Source of the DNA: CAYOHP01 sp964403795 [NCBI: uncultured bacterium]
GTDB lineage: Bacteria; Muiribacteriota; UBA6191; CAZXTJ01
Direction: 5' to 3'
DNA: 41,102 nt
Assembly: GCA_964403795.1 (NCBI GenBank)
Contig: CAYOHP010000049.1
Location: 1-41,102, forward strand
A program made the translations under genes and the position numbers. Of the stretch, positions 25,207 through 30,820 are shown in pieces. Each line of letters begins with the position of its first letter. Positions within the stretch are counted from its first letter, which is position 1. Under the pieces are notes generated by a model, which was not told where the DNA came from, made no database searches, and saw nothing but the letters and a program-made list of their open reading frames with translations.

Positions 25207-27439
25207 AGCTGGCCTGGCCGTGCGTCTCCTCCGGTTCCTCGCCCTGGTCTGGCTGGTCGGCCTGGCGACCGGACTCCGGGCTTCCGATCTCGACGAGCTC
25301 CTGAAGCGCCTCTCCGACAAGTCCTTCGCGGAGCGGGCCCGGGCGGCGACCGAGATCGGAGGATTGGGCCTGGGCGCGGCCGGCGCCGTGGTCGGGCTCG
25401 AGGAGCGCCTCTACGATCCCGCCTCCCCGGTGCGCCGGGCGGCCGCGGGAGCCCTGGCCCGCATCGACACGGTGCCCGCCAAGAAGGCCCTGCAACGGGC
25501 GCTGGGCAACGACCAGCGGGAACTGCGTCGCGATCTGGTCACCGGTCTCGGGGAACGTCCCGAGGTCCACCTCGACCTCCTGGGGTTGGCCTTGAAGGAC
25601 GACGACCTGGTGGTCCGGGAACGGGCCGTCAGCGCCATCGCGGCCGACACCAGCGCCGGGAGCCTGGCGATCCTCGCGGTCGCCGCCGGGGACGATCCCG
25701 AGCTCTCGGTCCGGGAGCGGGCCCTGGATGCGGTGGCCCGCTGGTTCCGCGTCTCCCGCGAGAAGGGCCTTTCGGTAGCCGCGCCCAACGTGGTGCACGC
25801 CTCGATCCGGAAGGCGCTGGTCGACCCCGTGGAACGGGTACGGGTGGCGGCCATCCGGGCCCTGGCCCTGGCCGATCCCGAGGGGGCCGTGGCGGTGGTC
25901 GGGCCGCTGATCGACGAGCGGTCGGACGCGGTGCGTCGGGCCGCCTTCGAGGCGCTCGCCGGAGTGGGATCGCCGAGGGCCCTGGAGATCCTGCTGGCGG
26001 CCGTCGACAGCCCTTCGCTCCCGGTACGCCGGGAGGCGGTGCGGGTGCTCTCGGGTCTCGGTCCTCCCGGCTACCCGGGTCTCGCCAAGGGACTCGGCGA
26101 CGAAGCCGCAGAGATCCGTTCCATGGCGCTCGCCGGGCTTCCCAGGCCGTTGCCCAAGGATGCCGCCGGGGCGGTCGGGCGTCGGGTGCAGGACCCGGTG
26201 ATCGAGATCCGCCGGGTCTCGGTCGAGGCCCTGGCCACGGTCTCGGGCGACAAGCTGGCGGCCGACGCCATCCTCTCGGCCTTCAACGACGTCGAGGCCA
26301 ACGTGCGCCGCACCGCCGTCGAGGCGGCGGCCCAGGTCCAGGGAGAGGCATGCCTGGGCCAGCTCGAGAACCTGCTCCTGGTGGAGACCGACCTGACGGT
26401 CCGCAAGGCCGCCCTCGACGTGGTGGGGCGCTACCCCACCGCCCGCGCCGCGGTGCTGCTCGGCAAGATCCTCGGTCGGGGCGGTCCCGGTCTCTTCCAG
26501 GAGGAGATCCTGGCGATGCTCCTCGCCAACCGCAAGTTCGCGGGCGGGCCGCTGCGGGATGCCCTCACCTCGACCCAGGATCCGGCCTTGCAGCGACGGA
26601 TCGTCGAGATCCTGGGTAGCCTGGGGGATCCCCGGGTGGCGGATGCCCTGATGGCGATCCTGGGGGACCGTTCCCAGTCCGACCACCTGCGGATCTCGGC
26701 GGCCCGCAGCCTGGCGACCCTGAAGCACGCCCCGGCGCTCGAACGCATGGGGGACCTGTGGGTCGAGGGTCGGCACCTGACCGACGAGGCGATGGGCGAA
26801 CTCGAGGAGGCGATGAAGGCCCTGGGGTTCCAGGACTTCTGGAAGCTCTGGGGACGTCGCCATGCCCTGGGGATCTGCCTGGGGGCCGCCCTGCTGCTGG
26901 TGGCGGCCGTGTTCGCCTTCGTGGTCCGGCCCCGCATGCAGGCCCGGGAGCGGGAGCGGGAGCGGGCCTACCTGGAGGCCAAGCGCCAGAAGGAACTCGA
27001 GCCCAAGCGACCCCCGACCGAGGACGAGTTCCTCGCCACCTTGAACGAGAAGCTGGCGGGGGATCCGGCCCGGCCCCGGGAGGTGAAGCTGCTCTTCCAG
27101 CGGGGTCTGGTCTGGTACGTCAAGGACCAGATCGAGGCCGCCGCTTCCGACCTGGACAAGGCCGTCCGCAGGGCCAACGACGACGACGACCCCAAGCTCC
27201 GGGCCCGGGCTCTCTACTTCCTCGGGAAGATCGCCTCCCAGAAGGGCGACAAGCAGCTGGCCCAGCGCCGGATGTCGGAGTCCTTGAAGATGCACGACCC
27301 CAGGATCCTGGCCGAGCTCATGGGCGAGATCGCCAGCGAGACCGGGCCCACCGACCTCGACCGCAACATCGCCCGCATCGAGGAGCGCCTCCCCTTCAGC
27401 GACGACATCACGGTCGTCGACATCTGGAGCGAGAGCTGA
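25193..27439 (+). CDS. HEAT-repeat / TM / TPR membrane protein
   Basis: A 748-residue protein. The N-terminal hydrophobic segment (about 8-30) looks like a signal peptide. Residues about 35-540 are a solenoid of HEAT/PBS-lyase-like repeats, each about 35 residues with the pattern D---VR--A--AL. A TM helix follows (about 560-582), then a charged linker and a cytoplasmic TPR-like region (VKLLFQRGLVWYVKDQIEAAASDLDKA, ARALYFLGKIASQKGD). It would bridge an outer protein-binding solenoid to a cytoplasmic adaptor. The ATG at 25193 lies inside the last codons of the protease gene, so the two are translationally linked. No enzymatic motif is seen. Confidence 0.85.
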   Translation: MRPAEAGLAVRLLRFLALVWLVGLATGLRASDLDELLKRLSDKSFAERARAATEIGGLGLGAAGAVVGLEERLYDPASPVRRAAAGALARIDTVPAKKALQRALGNDQRELRRDLVTGLGERPEVHLDLLGLALKDDDLVVRERAVSAIAADTSAGSLAILAVAAGDDPELSVRERALDAVARWFRVSREKGLSVAAPNVVHASIRKALVDPVERVRVAAIRALALADPEGAVAVVGPLIDERSDAVRRAAFEALAGVGSPRALEILLAAVDSPSLPVRREAVRVLSGLGPPGYPGLAKGLGDEAAEIRSMALAGLPRPLPKDAAGAVGRRVQDPVIEIRRVSVEALATVSGDKLAADAILSAFNDVEANVRRTAVEAAAQVQGEACLGQLENLLLVETDLTVRKAALDVVGRYPTARAAVLLGKILGRGGPGLFQEEILAMLLANRKFAGGPLRDALTSTQDPALQRRIVEILGSLGDPRVADALMAILGDRSQSDHLRISAARSLATLKHAPALERMGDLWVEGRHLTDEAMGELEEAMKALGFQDFWKLWGRRHALGICLGAALLLVAAVFAFVVRPRMQARERERERAYLEAKRQKELEPKRPPTEDEFLATLNEKLAGDPARPREVKLLFQRGLVWYVKDQIEAAASDLDKAVRRANDDDDPKLRARALYFLGKIASQKGDKQLAQRRMSESLKMHDPRILAELMGEIASETGPTDLDRNIARIEERLPFSDDITVVDIWSES

Positions 27440-27453
27440 AGCTCCCGGTCCAG

Positions 27454-27472
27454 GGGACGAGTCCCTAGGGAC
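27454..27472. terminator. Possible bidirectional hairpin between convergent genes
   Basis: GGGAC-GA-GTCCC (27454-27465) and the palindrome GTCCCTAGGGAC (27461-27472) share an arm in the 25-bp gap after the HEAT protein. The palindrome contains the stop codon of the minus-strand lipoprotein. There is no T-run, so terminator function is uncertain. Confidence 0.35.
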
Positions 27473-27932
27473 AGGTGCCCGTGACCGTGCAGGGGAAGAT
27501 GGTCTCCTCGGGATCGGTGACCGGGGAGGTGGGGGGAGCCGACTCCTCCCGGAGGGGGCGGGTGCGGAATTCCACGACCTCGGCACCGTCGCAGGTTCCC
27601 AGGCCCCGGTCCGGCAGGATCTCGACCCGGTAGTCGGTGTCCGGGAACAGGTTGGCGAGCGTGACGGCGTGGACGTTCTTCTGGGTGCGGTCCTCGATCA
27701 GCTCCTCCAGGCCGTCGGGCTTGCGGAGCTGGACCCTGGTCACGCCCAGCCGATCGGTCTCCCAGCTGAGGCGCGCCCCGACCGAGGTCAGCTCCGAGAG
27801 GACGAGTCGGGAGATGGTGGGGCAACGGTTGGTGTAGGGATCCGGGAACTCGCTGCACCCGGCCATGGCGAGGATCGCGGCTGCCAACGCCGAGGCTGCC
27901 GCCGGGCGGCGGGCGCGCGATCGAAGACCCAC
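27465..27932 (-). CDS. Small lipoprotein with fibronectin-III-like domain
   Basis: A 155-residue predicted lipoprotein: basic start, hydrophobic core and lipobox LAMAGC near residue 26. The mature part has a single Fn3-like beta-sandwich (ARLSWETDRLGVTRVQLRKP, then LANLFPDTDYRVEILPD, EVVEFRTRPL), the pattern used in surface adhesion and enzyme accessory domains. Two Cys near the C-terminus may pair. The start is GTG at 27930-27932 with aaggag upstream, five bases after the end of the polytopic membrane-protein gene, so the two form an operon. Confidence 0.8.
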   Translation of the reverse strand: MGLRSRARRPAAASALAAAILAMAGCSEFPDPYTNRCPTISRLVLSELTSVGARLSWETDRLGVTRVQLRKPDGLEELIEDRTQKNVHAVTLANLFPDTDYRVEILPDRGLGTCDGAEVVEFRTRPLREESAPPTSPVTDPEETIFPCTVTGTCP

Positions 27933-27937
27933 GGAGG

Positions 27938-28903
27938 CTACTCCTTGGGAGAGCCATCGGCCGGGGAGGGAAGCGGGTTTAGCTCGGGTCGCCCGGGCAG
28001 GGCGGTGAGGAAGCCGGTCCACACCGTGACGAACCAGAGGGGGAGCGAGAAGGCCATGGCTGGCAGGACCCGGGCCGGGTGGCCCCGGCTCCAGTGGAAC
28101 AGGGTCAGGTAGCCGACCGCGTACCCGGCGGCCGCGAGGACCAGGCATGCGTTGGCGACGGTGCCGGCGTGGGGGCCCTCGGCAGGTGCCTGGGCCAGGA
28201 CCAGGTAGGTGATCGGGATCCAGGCGGGGAGACGGGGCGCGGCAGGCAGGGGAGGCACCCGGACGGGGAGTCCGAGCGAGGACAGGGCCCGGGCCGAGGC
28301 GAGCCAGCAGAAGCCGAACCACACCGATGCGAGCACCAGGAGCAGCCCCCATGGGAACTCCATCATGGCGTCGAGCTGCCGGGCCCGGAGTTCCGGGGAG
28401 GCCATCCCCGGCAGGGTGGCGAGCCAGGCATGGCCTTCGATCAGCCCTCGCACCAGCGAGGGACCGAAGTCGACGCCCGCCAGGAACGGGGAGGGGACCA
28501 GGCTCCCGACGTCCTCGAGCCCCATCAGGCGTTCCAGGCCGAAGTAGACCGCTCCCAGCCCCAGGAACGTGGCCAGCAGTCCCTCCAGGATCACCCGGTG
28601 GCCCTCGGGGGTGCGGTGCACGCGCCCCGCGGCCACGCCGGGGATCCCGAACAGGAAGAGGTGGTAGCCGCCTTCGAAGGGGCCCGAGAGGAGGCCGACC
28701 GCCACGGCCGCCGCCAGGGATCCGGTGGCCGCGGTCCGAGGGCCATGGAGCCTGCAGGCCAGCGCGTGCGGGAGGGCGCACAGCAAGGGACCGACCAGGC
28801 CCTGGGTCAGGAGCAGGTCGGCCATGTGCAGGATCGCCGCCAGCGCCGCGCACAGCGAGGTCTGCGCGATCCGGCCGATCTCGGATGCCCGGTCGCCCGC
28901 CAT
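27938..28903 (-). CDS. Polytopic membrane protein, possibly DUF2232/YybS-like
   Basis: A 321-residue protein with about eight hydrophobic helices. The layout (helices from the very N-terminus, a middle soluble loop of about 60 residues between helix groups, and phrases such as FPWGLLLVLASVWFGFCWLA) recalls the DUF2232 membrane family, but I see no single diagnostic motif, so the assignment is tentative. The ATG at 28901-28903 has TAGACT six bases upstream and no ribosome-binding site, the same arrangement as gpsA. It diverges from the LysW-like gene across 108 bp and is followed by the Fn3 lipoprotein gene. Confidence 0.7.
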   Translation of the reverse strand: MAGDRASEIGRIAQTSLCAALAAILHMADLLLTQGLVGPLLCALPHALACRLHGPRTAATGSLAAAVAVGLLSGPFEGGYHLFLFGIPGVAAGRVHRTPEGHRVILEGLLATFLGLGAVYFGLERLMGLEDVGSLVPSPFLAGVDFGPSLVRGLIEGHAWLATLPGMASPELRARQLDAMMEFPWGLLLVLASVWFGFCWLASARALSSLGLPVRVPPLPAAPRLPAWIPITYLVLAQAPAEGPHAGTVANACLVLAAAGYAVGYLTLFHWSRGHPARVLPAMAFSLPLWFVTVWTGFLTALPGRPELNPLPSPADGSPKE

Positions 28904-28915
28904 GGGTCGAGTCTA
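28901..28915 (-). promoter_or_regulatory. Candidate -10 box for a leaderless membrane-protein gene
   Basis: On the minus strand TAGACT (plus 28910-28915), six bases, then ATG. The spacing and the first two bases after the box (CG) equal those before gpsA. No Shine-Dalgarno fits. Confidence 0.45.
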
Positions 28916-28945
28916 GCCGGGATGCGGGCAACCGCGAGAAAGTGC

Positions 28946-28975
28946 TTGGCGCGGGAGCACGGGTTCCGATATGAC
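28946..28975 (+). promoter_or_regulatory. Candidate promoter of the LysW-like gene
   Basis: TTGGCG (28946-28951) and TATGAC (28970-28975) are 18 bases apart, a plausible sigma-70 pair in the divergent gap. The chemoreceptor-like gene has a similar pair (TTGGCG, 18 bases, TACAGT). Confidence 0.5.
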
Positions 28976-29011
28976 TATGGGACTCGGGCCCTGTGCGGCC
29001 CTGGAGGTGAC

Positions 29012-29287
29012 GTGAGCGAAGCAGGAGGACCGGGCGGCTGCCCGGTGTGCAGCGAGCCGGCCGACTTCCCCGACCTGGCGACCGGCGACATCTTCGACTG
29101 CTCGTCGTGCGGCACCGCGCTCGAGGTGCTCGACGTGGGTCCGCTGCAGCTGGCGGTCGCGGAAGAGGTCGAGGAGGAGGAGGCCTCCGAAGAGGCCGAA
29201 TTCGACGAGTTCGAGGACGGCGACGACGGGGACGGCGGGGACGACGACGAGGACTTCGACGACGACGACGAGATCGAGGACGACTGA
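29012..29287 (+). CDS. LysW-like zinc-ribbon protein with hyperacidic tail
   Basis: A 91-residue protein. Its first 48 residues match the amino-group carrier protein LysW: CPVC (Cys10, Cys13), a spacer with LATGDIFDC, CSSC (Cys30, Cys33), then GTALEVLDVGPLQL. LysW carries lysine or arginine precursors on a C-terminal Glu in an EDWGE ending. Here that ending is replaced by a tail of about 44 residues of which about 29 are Asp or Glu, finishing EIEDD. Whether the tail is an acceptor of modification, a metal buffer or an electrostatic binder is unknown. The GTG at 29012 follows ggagg (29003-29007). An acyltransferase gene begins five bases downstream; no LysX/LysZ genes are in view. Confidence 0.75.
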   Translation: MSEAGGPGGCPVCSEPADFPDLATGDIFDCSSCGTALEVLDVGPLQLAVAEEVEEEEASEEAEFDEFEDGDDGDGGDDDEDFDDDDEIEDD

Positions 29288-29292
29288 GCCGC

Positions 29293-30111
29293 GTGCCTTA
29301 CCGCGCCATCGCCTTCGCTCCCGACGTGGTCCGGGCCTACGACGCGTTCGTGGCCTCGATCGAGGCTGCCTTCGACGTGCCGGTCGAGGAGCGGGCCAAG
29401 GCGTGCCGCGACCTTCTCGCCTCCATCTATTTCCCGGGTGGGCCCGGGTTCGACTCCATGGTTCGCGACACCCGTCTGCCGCCGGCCACCAGGGCCCTGG
29501 TGCTGCAGCTCGATCCCGGCAACGTGACCCTCGAGCACGAGCGCTACGTCGACATCGACACCGAGCGCTACCTGACCGTGAAGCCCATGATCTGGTTCTG
29601 GATCATGTTCGACCGTTCTCCCATGGGACGGAACGTCGACCTGGGGTTCCGGGTCCGGCAGGCGCTGGCCGAGCGGGTCTTCCTGTCCTGCGGGAAGCGG
29701 TTGAAGATCTTCCACGACGTCGAGTTCACGTGGGGATACAACCTCGAGGTGGGGGACGACACGACCCTGCACCGGGGAGTGATGCTCGACGACCGGGGCG
29801 GGCTCCGCCTCGGCAAGTCGGTGAGCGTTTCCGACTGGGCCAACGTCTACACGCATACCCATGACGTCGAGGACATCGACCGCATCACGTGCCTGCGGAC
29901 CGAGATCGGCGACGGGGTGCGGCTGACCTACCACGCCACCGTGCTCGCCGGCTGCTCGGTGGGCGCCAACGCTCTGGTGGCGGCCTGCGCCCTGGCCACC
30001 AAGCCGGTGCCGGCCAACTGGGTCTGGGGCGGGGTTCCGGCCCGTCCCCTCAAGGAGAAGCACGGCCGGCTCGACGAGCACGGCCGCCCCGTCCACGACG
30101 GGTGTTGTTAG
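29293..30111 (+). CDS. Hexapeptide-repeat (LbetaH) acyltransferase-like protein
   Basis: A 272-residue protein. The C-terminal half has left-handed beta-helix repeats (VGDDTTLHRGVMLDDRGGLRLGKSVSVSD, VRLTYHATVLAGCSVGANALVAACALATKPVP) and ends with WGGVPARPLKEK, a phrase typical of serine/maltose O-acetyltransferases. His residues in YTHTHDVED could act in catalysis. The N-terminal 110 residues, with helical content and PMIWFWIMFDRSPMGRNVDLG, are not typical of small acetyltransferases. The start GTG at 29293 is five bases after the LysW-like stop, so the two are co-expressed. The stop TAG is part of a short repeat shared with the 3' end of the gene at 33944. Substrate unknown. Confidence 0.82.
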   Translation: MPYRAIAFAPDVVRAYDAFVASIEAAFDVPVEERAKACRDLLASIYFPGGPGFDSMVRDTRLPPATRALVLQLDPGNVTLEHERYVDIDTERYLTVKPMIWFWIMFDRSPMGRNVDLGFRVRQALAERVFLSCGKRLKIFHDVEFTWGYNLEVGDDTTLHRGVMLDDRGGLRLGKSVSVSDWANVYTHTHDVEDIDRITCLRTEIGDGVRLTYHATVLAGCSVGANALVAACALATKPVPANWVWGGVPARPLKEKHGRLDEHGRPVHDGCC

Positions 30112-30162
30112 TCACGGGGGGTGCGGGGGGGCTCGACTCGAGCCCCCCGCTTCGCTCGCCTA
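30108..30162. repeat. GC-rich palindromic element filling a convergent gap
   Basis: The gap between the acyltransferase stop and the stop of the gene ending at 30160 consists of a 13-base string TTAGTCACGGGGG (30108-30120), a near-perfect inverted repeat (30126-30136 pairing with 30138-30148, centred on CTCGACTCGAG) and a CTTCGCTCGC segment. The element provides the TAG stop of both genes. The same 13 bases, in the other orientation, sit at 33935-33947. The hairpin may end transcription from both sides. Confidence 0.6.
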
Positions 30163-30696
30163 CTCCTCGCGGACCGCCAGGTCCACCCGGAGGCCCTGGC
30201 CCCAGTGCTTCCAGGAGTAGTACTTGGCCGCCTTGCCGCCGTTCTTGGGATCGGCACCCAGGTCGAGCTGGATGTCGAAGTCCCCGGGACCGCTGGCAGG
30301 ACCGATCGAGACCGGTCCGGTGGCCTTGGTCTTGGTCTCGGGCAGGAAGATCTCGATCTTGTCGCCCTTGACCTTGTAGTAGAAGAGTTCGAGTTCCTGG
30401 GTGTACCGCGACTTCAGGGTCACGTAGATCCCCATGCCGTCGCTGGTGAAGAGGTAGGCGTGGTACGGCTTCTGGGGGGTCGGGTTGACCGGGTACCCGT
30501 CGAACCAGGGTCGCTCCTGGAGGTACTTGAGGTCGGAGGTTCCGGGTCGGCCGGAACCCGAGAGGCCGGCTGCCAACAGGGCGGTCCCCGCGAGCATCGC
30601 CACGGCGGCCCGCCGGCCGGGAGCGAGGATGCGGTCGAACAGAACATGTTCGAGCAGGTCGTCGATTCTCTTGAGCCAGCCCATCGCAGCCTTCAT
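30160..30696 (-). CDS. Membrane-anchored protein of unknown function
   Basis: A 178-residue protein I do not recognise. A polar N-terminus of about 30 residues is followed by a TM helix (AAVAMLAGTALLAAGLSG) and a soluble domain of about 125 residues, probably outside the membrane. That domain is beta-rich with aromatic phrases such as KPYHAYLFTSDGMGIYVTLK and ELELFYYKVKGDKIEIFLPE, suggesting a small beta-barrel or sandwich. The ATG at 30694-30696 has a strong ggaggagg ribosome-binding site. It diverges from the large fusion protein at 30821 and converges with the acyltransferase. Confidence 0.78.
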   Translation of the reverse strand: MKAAMGWLKRIDDLLEHVLFDRILAPGRRAAVAMLAGTALLAAGLSGSGRPGTSDLKYLQERPWFDGYPVNPTPQKPYHAYLFTSDGMGIYVTLKSRYTQELELFYYKVKGDKIEIFLPETKTKATGPVSIGPASGPGDFDIQLDLGADPKNGGKAAKYYSWKHWGQGLRVDLAVREE

Positions 30697-30820
30697 GGTC
30701 TCCTCCTCCAACGAGTAGCCTTGGTCGGGACGCGGGCAGAGTAGCCCAGGAATCCGGTGCCGGCAACGAGGCGCCTGGGAGGCCCCGAGGACGAAGGGTG
30801 GGAGTCAGCTGGGCGCGAGC

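Noticed and set aside
24647-27586. A 979-codon open frame on the minus strand
   Set aside because: Shadow of the protease and HEAT-repeat genes; no conserved motif.
28946-28962. TTGGC..GC pattern as a sigma-54 promoter
   Set aside because: The -12 TTGC element is missing at the required spacing; a sigma-70-type pair fits better.
29160-29290. GAC/GAG-rich tract as a simple DNA repeat
   Set aside because: It is in frame with the LysW-like zinc-ribbon gene, encodes its acidic tail and mixes GAC and GAG codons, so it reads as coding sequence.
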